This document shows, piece after piece, positions 36,401 through 49,025 of a stretch of DNA of 64,000 nucleotides. Position 1 is the first letter of the stretch. Every line of letters begins with the position of its first letter. A model generated the notes under the pieces. It saw only the letters and a program-made list of their open reading frames with translations, had not been told where the DNA came from and ran no database searches. Source of the DNA: Sialis fuliginosa (lineage: Eukaryota > Arthropoda > Insecta > Megaloptera > Sialidae); the NCBI GenBank assembly GCA_961205875.1, contig OY540812.1, positions 18,662,001-18,726,000 of the forward strand, read 5' to 3'. Made by a program: the position numbers and the translations under genes.

Positions 36401-39400
36401 GACGTCATATGTGATACGAAACTCAATTTCGGAAAATTGTCGATATAGAGTACTCAGTACATACCTACTATATACAAATACATATAGTTAGTAAATGAGC
36501 AATATTTGTTTACCTATAACTAAACACTGGGCCTAAATTTTTTTAACAAAAATTGGCTTAAATATAATTTATCTTCTTACAGTTTCTATTTACAATTAAA
36601 ATCTATTTACAAAACAAAGCTTAATAGGAAATTAGTAGAATAACTTAAATTTATAATGATTATATTGTTTCTAATAAGTCAACCTAGTTTAAAAGTTTGC
36701 AAGATTATGTATTCGATGAAAATATCAAATAAATATTAATAATATTTTCATCAGTGTGCATTATTAATCTGTAACATAACAGCAAAAAACTTATTATCAT
36801 TATATTTTACGAGAATAATTTTAGTCTTCTGAATTATTAATGTTGACTGTTGAAAAGTTTTCGAATAAAATTTTAATTAAAGTTATATTGTATAATATCT
36901 TTCAGCTTTTAATATGCATTGTACATTATTTTTACAGAATATATAATATATTTGATTAGAATATACACGATTTTCAATAACTTTTCTTCAAGGTTCCGAG
37001 TAGTTTGTTGGTGAAGAATTTTAAATATGCTTACACAGTTATGAAAATTTACATATTATTAATAAAAATACAGTGAAACTTTTTCAGGCCGACCATTTAA
37101 AAAAACAATCACTTATGGTAGTGGAAAAATTATATTTTAAATCAAACATAAATGGTTCCATCAAAAATTAGTTACTTAAGTGTCGTGTAGGAGAAGGAGT
37201 GGGTACAAGAATATTCACTATATTTCACTCAATCAAAGTGAATAGTTAGTTCTAAATAGGAAGTTGTTAACATAGATAAATAGTTATTACAAGCATAGTA
37301 TTATTGTGAGCTAATTTGTGTCTAGTGTGTTACACTACTCACTGTCATTGCAACTGGTTTCAACTGATTATTTTTCACTACAATAACTAAATATAGTACA
37401 TATTAATTTATTCGTATAGAAGTAAATATTTTTTTTTAATTGAAATTTATCAAACATCATGTTTCTGCTATATAATATAATATACATTTTTTATGTGGAG
37501 CGTATTTACATGTACTTAATAATAATTATCAATACTACCAGAAAATTGCATGATATTATAAAATAATAATAATAATAAATACAAAAAATCATTGTAGCGT
37601 ATCATATTACTATCATATTATATACATATGTATGTGTGCATACTCGTATATGCTGTTTATTAAAATCTACAATTATTACTTCATATAATTGTAAATATGA
37701 GAACCTACCTATATAAATTATAAATTATAATTCATATACATATAATACATAAATAATAATTGTAGATTGTATTTATAATCTACATTATAAGTAAATATTG
37801 TCTATACAATGAATAATAGTTTATTTTTATTTTGTCTGTCTAATTTTTTGCTTACATTTGACACGAAGGTACTGAACCGATTTTAATGGAATTTCGACTA
37901 GAAAAACCTTAAGAATTACTTTAGACTATAATATGATAACTGATTTACGACAGGACCGTATTAAGGAATCTTTAGGTATAATCCCAACAATTTAAATACC
38001 AACTACAAAATTCTGATAAAACATTAAACTTGACAACCGGATATAAGGTTCAGAGATTATCATAACCAAAGATAATTTACAACATCTATTTATGTTTTTA
38101 TTTATGTTATTCAATACGAGTATGTATTTCTTAGAAATAATACACCGTATTAAAAAATACCAATGGTAACGCGATAGCACAGTAATTTTGGGTTTTATTA
38201 AATTCAAGAGTTTTGATATTTAAATTTGTCACGTAGTTTCGGGTCCTACAAGATTTGCTAACAATAAGTTTTAAACCTTGGAGAGCCGCCACCCGCGCCA
38301 CCTTGGAAAAAGAGTCAACAAAAACGAATTTTTATGATATCTCATTTCCGGTTAGCTCTACGACCAAGAAGAGATACTTCTCAATAATTTTGTTTGTTAT
38401 AACAAAACATGGAAATTTGACATGATATTTCTTGTTATGATATTTATATTTGAACAAAATATATAATTTTTAAAATTAATTGTTCAAGCATTTTACTCGA
38501 ATACATTGAAAATTTACACCGATCCGATTCTCTCCTGATACAATTTGTATTACAATTGAGCTAAAATCATGAATAAATCTAATAAAATTAAATTTAAGTT
38601 TACTGAACTATACCTATATGTTCGTTCAAATTTTTTCGTTTTTTGACAAAATATGATATTTTATTGTTATAACCTCAACCTTTGTTGAAACTAAAACGTT
38701 AATATATTAATTTAAGTATATATTTCTCTTGATAGACTACAAATTTTTTGTATGGCTATCGTAAAAATTTGCTACAAAATACATATTGTCAACTCAACTT
38801 CACGGCGGGATTCACCGAACATATTTCTCTAAACTCGCCCAGTGGTTGACTCATTCTTGTAGCGTGCTTCGCCACATTTAAACTCGCGGCGGGATTGAGT
38901 CAACTTCGTTTACATTGATAATATGAATTCTTTTTCTCAGTGTATGAACAATCAAATATATTAGATATTATATCTTATTAACCTAACAAATTATAATAAA
39001 TAATTAGGTTGAAAAAAAAAAATAGTTGTGATATTAATGTACCTAATTAACCATTAACTGAATTATTAACTACAATGCAGATAATAATTAATGGTAATCT
39101 AAAATCGATCTCGTTTCATAAACATGACCGAACCCGAGAAAAGTCGCAAGTGCTTACTTCTCGGTCTTATCTCGCCCAAATATAAGCCAATCTCGTTTTA
39201 GCATGAGTTCTTAATCTGGTTCCGTAGTTATTTACAAAAATTAAAGTAGCTTTATCACATTTAATATTAAAAACAAATATCTAGACATTTATAAACACCC
39301 CTTATACACATAACAGATTGCCCACACATGTACAGTTAATTATTTAAAATTTATGCGCATTTAAAATTTATCTCAACATTATTAAAAAAGGAAGCTGACA

Positions 39401-41247
39401 TTTTGAAATAATTTATTAAAAAATGATACATCTAGAGCACGTACAAGACAGTATTGCTGATAAATGATAAATTACCGAATTTTCTTACAGTGGCGTGGGG
39501 AAGAAGCGGCGGCTAAAAATTAGAATTCAACTTTGCCGCGAGATAAATCCGAGACGGTTTAATGAGTTTCGTGGGTTCGTGTATTATCGATAACACAGTT
39601 TCATAAAGTGTGAAAACTGAGATAAAGTCCGCTTAAATACACCCTGTTAAATAAGTCGCCGTTCATGCAATTACATTGTAATTATTTATCTGGAAATTAT
39701 GCTTATATTTATATCATATTTGTTTATTATTTTATCTTAAGGGGCAATAAATTGTTACAGAAACTAATCAGTATTGATAAATAATTGTTTTAATAACAGA
39801 ATATTTTTTTATTTAAAACCCTTCAAGCTTCAATATATTAATAATATAAATTTTAATATTTGTATTTATATTTGATTACAAACATTTTTTTATGTAGGCA
39901 TTACATATAGGTACTCATATATTTTTTTCAATTAACTGATTACATTTTACATTTTAGACAGAAAAGTAACGAATACACGTTTTTTTGGTATTCTCAACAA
40001 TTGATTGATTTATTGCCTTTACGAGTTGGTAAAATGAGAAACAGTGGTTGAGTCATATAACAAGAAATACTACCAAGACAATTTTGAAGTAGTTTTAGGT
40101 TTGCGTATGTAAAATGTAGTATTAAAAGATATGAAATAATAACAATTTATAATAAATTATATGTACTCGAGTTAATTATGGTTTTTACTTCGGAATCTTC
40201 AGAAACAGCACCGATTTTGCTAATTTTTTTTATTTTCATTGAAAACGTTAATTTTCACTTATTTAAATAATTTGTTTATTAAATTAACGTTGTTTTTATA
40301 AATTAATATAAATAATTAGAATTTAATAATTATTGATGAAATTTTGCATAATTGTTCGAAATACCCTTATTTAATAGAAAATTTTAGAGCACGTTACTTG
40401 CATTAATTTTCATTTTACAAGTTTTGCTATGAAATTTCGTACTCGCTTGCGCCGGGTATAATATGTATAATAAACCTTTGCAAATAAATATTTAATTTTG
40501 ACAAAAAAAAGTGTGCTTATTTTGAACGTTTCTGAAAGTTTTAACCCTCTAGAACAGTTTAGGTTCTTTGTTTTCAATGATATAATGTTATTAATCAAAA
40601 ATTCCATATTTCCGGGAAATTTCTGGAATTTTTCTTTAAAACTCCTTTTTTGTGATAATTTAATTGAAGAAACACATTTCTAGCAAAAATATCAATAAAT
40701 TTACAAAAAAATGTTAATATTTTTTTGGAAAATTTCGGAAAAATTCCCGGAAAAATCCTTATTTTGACAAGGTATTCTTAATCAGCGATGCCTAAAGCCC
40801 CTCAGGTAAAATTTTCTCGCTGAAATAAATCAGTCGTAATATATGAAATCAGTAAATTGTATAAATTTTTTAAATTAGGCGGGGGATCAAGTTCGATGGC
40901 TGGAATGTTTCTGATTTATAATAGTAAGGCAAAACGAACATTTAAAAAAAATTTCATCAAAATTGGTGCTGTATCTGAGGGTTCCGAAGTTTTGACGATT
41001 TTCGAGCTTCATTGACTCGACTAATGATGATATAGATTAAATGTTAATTTAAAATGAGGAACATTAAGTTATCGGTTCATTAATACAACATTATACACAC
41101 ATGCACATAAAAAGCAAAACAAGCAACAAAAACTGTAAAGAATATAAAACAACTCAACACTGGTAGGTACAGCAGCCGTGCAGTAGCGACGGCAGTATCA
41201 TTGTGCTGGAGTTCATGACACCGGGACGTAAATCTTTCGTGTCTCAC
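33419..41247. other. Non-coding stretch with scattered old repeat remnants
   Basis: No gene is supported over nearly 8 kb. At 35,600-35,720 there is a phrase of the type gagtgttccgttaac...aaacaatcgatttttgt seen in dispersed insect repeats. At 37,831-37,975 lies a remnant homologous to 43,821-43,955, both containing an AACCGAT...GATTTAC-CAGG-type series. Patches near 38,280-38,330, 38,790-38,905, 39,100-39,190 and 39,480-39,560 are less AT-rich, but I cannot define them. Confidence 0.4.
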
Positions 41248-41397
41248 CCGGGCGCGCTGCAACGTCGCGAGCTGTGGGGTCTCTGGGGAGGATCCCGGCA
41301 GCTTGCGGTGCCCCTCGCTCACGAAACCGATATGATCCTTCTGGTAATTAATATTCATTTGGCCGGAGGGGTGGTGCCTGTTTGTGGTTGAATTCAT
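41248..41397 (-). CDS. Candidate N-terminal coding exon in a CpG-rich island
   Basis: On the minus strand an ATG at 41,397 opens 50 codons that end exactly at a good donor, CCGG|GTGAGAC (GT at 41,246-41,247), in phase 0. The peptide starts MNSTTNRHHPSGQMNINYQ and ends PETPQLATLQRAR. Its second half uses GC-ending codons (CTG, AAG, GAG, ACC, CAG, CGC), unlike the AT-rich surroundings, which argues for selection on coding. I do not recognise the family. Splicing directly to the exon ending at 32,233 would reach a stop after 13 codons. It is therefore either 5'UTR there, an alternative first exon, or part of another minus-strand gene. A plus-strand frame also spans the island but lacks splice support. 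Confidence 0.4.
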
Positions 41398-44300
41398 GAT
41401 GTGTTTTGTTTTTGTATATTTGTTTTATAGAATTGTCCTATGTAAAATTTGGGATTCCGGTGGTTATTTCTTGAATAAATTTCGGTTTTTGGGAATATTT
41501 GAATTAGTAATATGCCAGAACTATTCGTGATGGTTTGAATTATCATAAAATTGTTTTAATTTATAATTAAAACGAAATATATGTTGTAATAATAGTTTTA
41601 TGGTATTTTAAAATATACCGGGTCAATAAATAAAAACGTCTCCTGTTTGGAACTAATGATATTAAAATGTTTATTGTGTATAGTTTAAAGTATTAAAATT
41701 TTACACCATTCCAACAAGTATTTAATTATTTATAGCCCTATATAAGTAAACTATATTAAAAATAATGGTATTCAACTAACTACTTGCTTAATCCTTTGGA
41801 CGCGACCATGTTGCGAAATACTTATACATAAAAATGAGCACATTTTCCGATAAAAATAAAAGTGCTCTAATTTTTGTTTATTTACATTTTTTTCATGATG
41901 TCAATTTTGCATGAAATTGCATATAAGGAAGTTGATATCTGTGTGTAGTATATTAAGGAATAATGTTTTAGTAAAACACATTTTTTTAAATTTAATTTTT
42001 ATTTTATATAAATAAAAAATTGACATACAAAAATGAACAAACAAAGGGTGAAGTGAAGGATTTTACTAAATATTTCACTGATAAAAACACGTCGACTTTA
42101 GTTGACTTTTGCGTCCAAAGGGTTAGTATTGAAATTGATTTTAATCGAAAGGGTATCACCAAGATTTAAAACTTAATATATCGATTATAACATTTGATAC
42201 GTTGGTGTATTTTATATTAATACAATTGTTTTAAAATTTTCGGCCTGAAAACTGAAGTAAAAGCCACGTGTATGCAATCATAGATAAATTAACGGGCCTA
42301 TTATTTTTCACAAATAAAAATTGAAATTTATACGACCAAAATAATAATAACTAATGTAAATAATATTGTATATTTAAAAATATTCATATTTTAATGTGAT
42401 ATTAATTACATGATAATAAGACAAGTTTTTAGTCAGGATTAACAAAATAATTCTTGGAGTTTTAATTTGCTTATCTAAAAATATCAAAAATAACTTTAAA
42501 ATGTCTTCTCTTGGTTTGAAGGAATATAGACAAAATTTGATTATAAACGTATATTACAACTCAGTTTTACAATAAAAGAAAAATAAACAGTGCCTACCAG
42601 AGCATAAAAACCATTAAGAATATTGTAATAATATTTAATAGCTGTGGAACATATTTCAACATTTCTGTACATCCTCATTTTACTACATTCAGATGAAAAT
42701 TTCAGTTGGAAAAGTGGAAATCTAGCAGAGATCGTCTAACCGGGAAATATACGTTCTTGGAAAATGTAAAAGAGTGAGAGAGAGCTTTCTAAAGGTATTA
42801 ACTATCGTCATTTGAGAAATGATTTGGTTTTCAAATTACGCGGTTCATACTTCTTATAATTCCAGTTTTTGGTTGTTTCGTGGAAGCGGCGTTATACAAG
42901 TTTTAATTCGTTCAAAACTGTGTTGGATGCGAATATTTCGAGTTACTGTGATTTAAATATTAACCAATTTACGCCGAATGGAACACAACCATTATCACAA
43001 GCAGCCGGAAACAAAAACAATGGGTGAAAATAATTAGGTATGTGTAATATTGTGTAATGTTAACAAAAGTTTGTCAAAAAATCAAATTAAAATGTGATTT
43101 AAAATGTCATCACATCAAGATGCGTTGTAATATAATTAAAACGGTACATATAACAATTACAATAAACTTAACAATATGTGTAGGGATCTAAGTATGTATA
43201 TGGTATTACAAATTATTTTAAAATAAAATTTAAAATAACACAATTTCAGAATGTAGCATATCATGTTTTACATTAATTAAGAAATGGGGAAGGCTAAATT
43301 TAATGATGAAATTTAATATAAAATAAACTTTCTTAAAATCGCATTATTTCTAAGTGAATCTAAATTTGTTAAACCTTCCTACATAAATGCTATTATCCTA
43401 ATTTGATTGTCTAATAATTTACAGAGTTACTATATTTATAATCCACGTGTATGTACAACATCGTTCAAAAGTTTTGCATCGATTATTTTGTCAATAAATT
43501 CTAATTTTCTATGAAGAACACGCGACATGTTAAGTTATATTTTTCATTTTTATAAAAGTTTTACATTATATATAGAAACGATGTTATAAACTATTCATGG
43601 GTACATATTATACCATATATAAATGGCTTGTGCAGTAAAAAAGTAGGGCTAATATAATATTATTAAATTAACTTCTTACGCATTATTTACTTAAAATCAT
43701 CCAATACTCTATAAATACCAGTATAAAATCTGTAGGCCCCGTCCGTACAAATGAAAATATTTATTTTTATTTTTTCGAGTCAATAATAATACGTCGCGTT
43801 GTTTTAGTTTGATAATACTTGTATGTTTGTCCCGACTTGCCATGACATTATTAAACCGATATTGGTGGGATTTTCACTATTCGAAAGTTTAAGACCCTAA
43901 ACTCATTTTAGGCTATACGATAATTGATTTACAGCAGGCTCATATTAAGGATTTACAGTTTATATTTTCTAATAAAATTATTTACTAAATAAGTTAGTAT
44001 GAACTATAAACGTAATATAACATAGTATATACATCTATATATTAATACGGAATAATAGGAGGTAAATAAAACTTATATCGTTCGAAAGGTACTGTGCCAT
44101 AGATGTGCACAAAAAAATCTTGTATGTATGTTGCAGTTAAGGTAGGTGAAATAAAGTTAACATACACAATACACACATGATTTCCCCTCTCGCTGTTTTT
44201 TTTATTTCCCCTCGCATCATTCTACAGCATAGCAATACTCCTAGCGCCACCAAGCGGCAAAAATAAAAAATAGTTTTGATTTTCTGTTAAACGTAGAAAA

Positions 44301-45481
44301 TGGGTATATAGATTTCAATTCGCGTTCAATTGCAGTGTTTTTATTTGGACATTTTTGTTGTAAAAGCTTTTATGCTTAACAATAAAAAATAAAGTAAGTT
44401 TCCAATTTTTAATTTATCCATTTTGATTTTATAGTTAAGGTTAGGTTAGGTTAGGTACTGCACCATAGATGTGCACAAAAAAATCATATGTATATGTTGC
44501 CGTTCGGTAGGTATATATTGGTTGATTTTTTACCATAGGCGATTAGTTTACATAAACTTACAATTGATAAAGATGATAATCAATTGAAATTGTAAGGCAA
44601 TGTGAGGATATGGTGTCTACATTTTAGAGCATCCAGTTGCGCGAAATTTCAATAATTTTAAAATACATTACAACTTTTAAAAGAAGTAAGCTTATGCGAT
44701 TATTTAAAAAACTAAAATTAAGAAATATAAATCAATCAATGATTTAAAAGCTTATTAAAGAGAAATCTTAAGCTTGAAAATAAATTTTTAGATATTTGAT
44801 ATTTATGTTAGTAAAAAAGTTTTATTAACAATATGTTCAGTAGTACATAAACTCACAGTCATTAATTTTTACCTAGTTATAAAATCTGCATTGTAAAGTT
44901 TATCTGCAATGCTTTATACATACATAAAAATGTCGTTTATAATAGACCAACTAATTCATCAACTGTTTAAATAGGTTAATAGCAGTAGGTTTCTGTGTAC
45001 AAGATACGACTTGTTGATTTTTATGCTTGACCAATGTTAACGTTTTGTAAATATTTATTTAAATATGAATCTTGAATATAGGTAATTACTGTATAAAGTA
45101 TCTACATTAATGTTTATAAAACCTTTATTGATCATGCAAGTACATTAATTTGCAAATAGAAGTTTTATTCAATATTTACTTTGGCGCAAATCGAGCTATA
45201 TTACAAAAGTGAATTATTTATTTTCTGTTTCATGTAGATTTGTTTTAGATAATTACATTTATAAGTTCCGAATAGATGATTTTTGCTTCATATAACCTAA
45301 ACCTTAAAATTTAAAATCCATTTATTGAAAGATAATATATCGATGATATTACATGATAACTGCCAATATGGCCATTTTTTATAAACACACCGATTTAATT
45401 TTATTTGTTCTTTCGTTTACTCTATTCGTGGTATCCGTATTCATTCGAGAAATTTGTAAAAATATATGGTAATTTAATTAT
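41398..45481. other. Non-coding stretch with repeat remnants
   Basis: No gene is supported. 43,821-43,955 is a diverged copy of the remnant at 37,831-37,975, and the following acagtttatattttctaat block is shared with 18,586-18,610. The direct repeats at 44,087-44,503 are listed separately. Confidence 0.4.
44087..44503. repeat. Pair of about 50-bp direct repeats flanking a short TTAGG run
   Basis: ATAGATGTGCACAAAAAAAT, preceded by ggtactgtgcc in one copy and ggtactgcacc in the other, occurs at 44,087-44,138 and 44,452-44,503, about 365 bp apart. Immediately before the second copy is ggttaggttaggttaggt, three units of the insect telomere motif TTAGG. This is too short to imply a telomere. No terminal duplication was found. 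Confidence 0.65.
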
Positions 45482-45485
45482 ATTT
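45482..45485. repeat. Target-site duplication of the Gag-only element (ATTT)
   Basis: ATTT here is repeated at 50,037-50,040 at the other end. Four bp is usual for several Ty3/gypsy-type integrases, but ATTT in AT-rich DNA is weak evidence on its own. Confidence 0.7.
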
Positions 45486-47119
45486 TGATACGATTCGGGT
45501 TCGGTTGGGTATGTTGTGAGAGAGAGACAGATGAGGTTTTTATTCTTATTTTATTTAGAACAATAACAATGTGAAATTACAATAATGTTTGTTAAGTTAT
45601 TGTATAGTTTAGTATAGTATACGGGGTTGTCAGCGTCCGGGATGCGGTTGAGATGGCGACGGCGGGGCGTCGCGTAGAGGGGTCACAGGAGTGGTGACCG
45701 CGAAAGCCTGGGCAGCGTGCGCGACGGCGGGGGCGTCGGGGTGGTGAGCGGGTCAGGACGCGACGTTCGAAGGCGGGCCTGGAGGCGATGTCCGAGGGCA
45801 GACCTGGAGATAGCGTCCGAGGGCGGCGATGCGGGCGTCGTAGGAGACGGCAGGAGCTGACCTGGTGGTGACTTCCGTGAGCGGCGTAGCCTGGTGTCGG
45901 AAACCCACCAGGAAAGTTTTATGGATATCACAGTGACTGGTAACGACCACAATGTGCAGTAAAGACAGCAGTACTGGGGCGTTAGCAGCAAGGGCGCCAC
46001 GTAGTGGCTAAATATCAACAGCGCTGGTAACGACCACAATGTGCAGTAAGACAGCAGTACTGGGGCGTTAGCAGCAAGGGCGCCACGTAGTGGCTAAATA
46101 TCAACAACGCTGGTAACGACCACAATGTGCAGTAAGACAGCAGTACTGGGGCGTTATCAGCAAGGGCGCCACGTAGTGGCTAAATATCAACAGCGCTGGT
46201 AACGACCACAATGTGCAGTAAGACAGCAGTACTGGGGCGTTAGCAGCAAGGGCGCCACGTAGTGGCTAAATATCAACAGCGCTGGTAACGACCACAATGT
46301 GCAGTAAGACAGCAGTACTGGGGCGTTAGCAGCAAGGGCGCCACGTAGTGGCTAAATATCAACAACGCTGGTAACGACCACAATGTGCAGTAAGACAGCA
46401 GTACTGGGGCGTTATCAGCAAGGGCGCCACGTAGTGGCTAAATATCAACAGCGCTGGTAACGACCACAATGTGCAGTAAGACAGCAGTACTGGGGCGTTA
46501 GCAGCAAGGGCGCCACGTAGTGGCTAAATATCAACAGCGCTGGTAACGACCACAATGTGCAGTAAGACAGCAGTACTGGGGCGTTAGCAGCAAGGGCGCC
46601 ACGTAGTGGCTAAATATCAACAGCGCTGGTAACGACCACAATGTGCAGTAAGACAGCAGTACTGGGGCGTTAGCAGCAAGGGCGCCACGTAGTGGCTAAA
46701 TATCAACAGCGCTGGTAACGACCACAATGTGCAGTAAGACAGCAGTACTGGGGCGTTAGCAGCAAGGGCGCCACGTAGTGGCTAATGATCATCAGTTGAG
46801 TCCTCCCGAAGGAGACTAATTTGTTTTCAAAATACGTCCAGTATTTATACTAATATTTCATGGCTTCACAAGAGCGCGCGGGGTGCAGAGGCGGTACGGC
46901 TGGTGACGTCACGATCGGTGTACGTACTGGTTCCAGGAAAGAGAAATTATCCTTATGACAAAAAGGGGCTGTGTTTGTGCATTACCCGTACCCTTTTACA
47001 CAACAAGTGTATACATCTGCGTAGGTCGAGTGTTCCTTAGGAATTTTTTTATGATAGTACAATGTACAAAAATGCATCCGATTTTGAAATACTAAATATT
47101 TTTAAGCAGAGGCGTATCA
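45486..47119 (-). repeat. 3' LTR of the Gag-only element, 1,634 bp
   Basis: Termini are TG (45,486) and CA (47,119). Sense-strand AATAAA signals lie at 45,539-45,544 and 45,550-45,555, close to the LTR end. The part at about 45,640-45,920 is very GC-rich with short internal repeats. The LTR holds 10 copies of an 86-bp unit and is 172 bp (exactly two units) longer than the other LTR. Confidence 0.93.
45937..46785 (-). repeat. 86-bp tandem array, 10 copies
   Basis: Units start CTGGTAACGACCACAATG at 45,937, 46,024, 46,110, 46,196, 46,282, 46,368, 46,454, 46,540, 46,626 and 46,712. The last unit is cut at GGCTAA before tgatcatcag. The first unit has one extra A. Two variable sites (gttaGcag/gttaTcag and caacaGcg/caacaAcg) define unit types in the order A B C A B C A A A A, a 258-bp higher-order repeat followed by uniform units. 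Each unit contains GCCACGTAGTGGC, able to form a 5-bp hairpin, and the palindrome CAGTACTG. Confidence 0.95.
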
Positions 47120-47129
47120 ATCCTCCCTG
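47120..47129 (-). other. Polypurine tract of the Gag-only element
   Basis: On the minus strand CAGGGAGGAT abuts the 3' LTR. It is short but purine-rich, as expected for the plus-strand primer. Confidence 0.65.
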
Positions 47130-47197
47130 TTGTTTTTGCATTTTTGTACGGTGTTGTAGAAAAATTTGCGATTGGTCACTGGACGCATGTTGGTGTT

Positions 47198-48514
47198 CTA
47201 AATGTCGTTGTGGGCGTGTCTTGTAGTCCACGGAGGGTGGGACCGATGAACCATGGTATCGTCTTCGGTCATTCTTGGATTTTGTGAATTCGGAACTTCC
47301 GGCGATTTGCATTTGTCATGTGCACCAGTGGTCGTCAAAACGTTTTGTGTATTTTGATTTTCGCTATAATTTTTATGTGCTGCTTCTGTAGCTGCCGAAG
47401 TCGACTCGGTTCCTGGTTCATATCTCGCTTGGTATGATGATGACGGCACGTCTGGCTTCATCGTGACGCAGGGCGCGTGTTCGGTATTCGGCGTGTTTGT
47501 GTTTTGGCAGAAGTTATTTTGGTTCTTAAGTGCCTTGGGAGATGCAGAAGTCGACGGGGTCCCTGGTTCGTACCTCTCTTGGCGCGATGATGATGGCGTG
47601 GTTGGCTTCATCGTGACGCAGGGCGCGTACTCGATCTTCTGCATTTGACATAGGAACGGTGTTGAATTTTTATTCGTCGCGTGACCGGAGCTTAGCGTGT
47701 TATCGTCTCGGGGTTTCTTGGTTTTCGCAGTGTCTTGTTTCATGCGAAATGGCGTATAAGACCGTGTGAGCCGTGATATGTTGGCCGGACAGTCTCGGTG
47801 AAGATGTCGCTCTGGGCAGTAGCGACATTGTGGTAGCGACGTGGACGTCTTCTTCGGAGGTTGCGTTGAAATTTGCTCGAGTTTCATTTCCATGAAGTCA
47901 CGCTCGATGCTTACAGCGAGTTTTGCGATTTCCTCTAATGTTTGTGGTTGAGGGTATCGCAGGTAAGGTCGGATGGCCGGATTGATAAGCTCAATTATCA
48001 ATGGAATTATTTCGTCTGATGATTTTTCAGGTTGTAGGCGTCGAAATAATTTTATTTTCTCCAGAATGAAGACGTCGACGGGCTCTTCTGGTTTTTGTTT
48101 GCCGCCGTAGAGTTGCGCTAGTAGTTGCGTGATGACTGCTTGGCTGGCGAATCTCCTGGTGAAATATTTGCAGAAATCGGACCAGCTAATATTGAGCGTC
48201 TGATATGGCTTCCACCAGACGGCGGCGTCGGATTGGAATTGCGTTGTGGTTTGCTGCACCCATTGTCGTTCTGGTATCCCTAAGTCCTTGAAATGTTGTT
48301 CGCACTGCCGAAGGTATTCAGCAGGATCTTCGGAGGCGTGTCCATAGAACTCAGGCGGGGCCAAATTTGATTGGGCGAGCAATTTTGTAAGTAACAATTG
48401 AATTTGTTGTGATTCAATCGAAACGTTTGTGTTGGATGTTGGGCGCCACTGGGTATTGATGTCCACTCCCAGAAGTGGTGAATGATTGCTGTCTCTCTCT
48501 TTTCTTCTCGGCAT
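47198..48514 (-). CDS. gag: Ty3/gypsy-type Gag protein, 438 aa
   Basis: This is a structural protein that would form the capsid and bind element RNA. The ATG at 48,514 is the first in frame; the frame is open upstream only to a TTG at 48,532. Residues about 50-215 look like a Retrotrans_gag capsid domain (FYGHASEDPAEYLRQCEQHF, AAVWWKPYQ, WSDFCKYFTRRF). One zinc knuckle CX2CX3HX4C spans C230-C242. The C-terminal third is rich in S, T, P, N and charged residues and has an exact 50-residue-period duplication (about 295-344 and 345-394; APCVTMKP and RYEPGT occur in both). There is no protease, RT or integrase. The frame is intact, so it may be translated. Confidence 0.85.
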   Translation of the reverse strand: MPRRKERDSNHSPLLGVDINTQWRPTSNTNVSIESQQIQLLLTKLLAQSNLAPPEFYGHASEDPAEYLRQCEQHFKDLGIPERQWVQQTTTQFQSDAAVWWKPYQTLNISWSDFCKYFTRRFASQAVITQLLAQLYGGKQKPEEPVDVFILEKIKLFRRLQPEKSSDEIIPLIIELINPAIRPYLRYPQPQTLEEIAKLAVSIERDFMEMKLEQISTQPPKKTSTSLPQCRYCPERHLHRDCPANISRLTRSYTPFRMKQDTAKTKKPRDDNTLSSGHATNKNSTPFLCQMQKIEYAPCVTMKPTTPSSSRQERYEPGTPSTSASPKALKNQNNFCQNTNTPNTEHAPCVTMKPDVPSSSYQARYEPGTESTSAATEAAHKNYSENQNTQNVLTTTGAHDKCKSPEVPNSQNPRMTEDDTMVHRSHPPWTTRHAHNDI

Positions 48515-48551
48515 CTTAGGGTCGTTAGTCAAATTCTCTCTTGAATTCTAT

Positions 48552-48572
48552 GAGCCCCACGTTCGGGCGACA
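48552..48572 (-). other. Primer-binding site, tRNA-Lys-like
   Basis: On the minus strand, 2 nt after the 5' LTR, the sequence reads TGTCGCCCGAACGTGGGGC. From memory, the complement of an arthropod tRNA-Lys 3' end is TGGCGCCCAACGTGGGGC. The match is good apart from G to T at the third base and one extra G. Confidence 0.6.
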
Positions 48573-49025
48573 TTTGATACGATTCGGGTTCGGTTGGGTA
48601 TGTTGTGAGAGAGAGACAGATGAGGTTTTTATTCTTATTTTATTTAGAACAATAACAATGTGAAATTACAATAATGTTTGTTAAGTTATTGTATAGTTTA
48701 GTATAGTATACGGGGTTGTCAGCGTCCGGGATGCGGTTGAGATGGCGACGGCGGGGCGTCGCGTAGAGGGGTCACAGGAGTGGTGACCGCGAAAGCCTGG
48801 GCAGCGTGCGCGACGGCGGGGGCGTCGGGGTGGTGAGCGGGTCAGGACGCGACGTTCGAAGGCGGGCCTGGAGGCGATGTCCGAGGGCAGACCTGGAGAT
48901 AGCGTCCGAGGGCTGCGATGCGGGCGTCGTAGGAGACGGCAGGAGCTGACCTGGTGGTGACTTCCGTGAGCGGCGTAGCCTGGTGTCGGAAACCCACCAG
49001 GAAAGTTTTATGGATATCACAGTGA

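Noticed and set aside
44440-44455. TTAGG units as telomeric sequence
   Set aside because: Only three units occur, inside ordinary non-coding DNA.
45683-46039. Sense-strand frame of 118 codons in each LTR of the Gag-only element (also 48,772-49,128)
   Set aside because: It is made of array units joined to the GC-rich LTR segment, with no domain. GC-rich DNA lacks stops by chance, and a second frame is open in the same place.
45937-46785. Regular tandem repeats as a CRISPR array
   Set aside because: The 86-bp units are contiguous with no unique spacers, lie inside LTRs and are in a eukaryotic genome.
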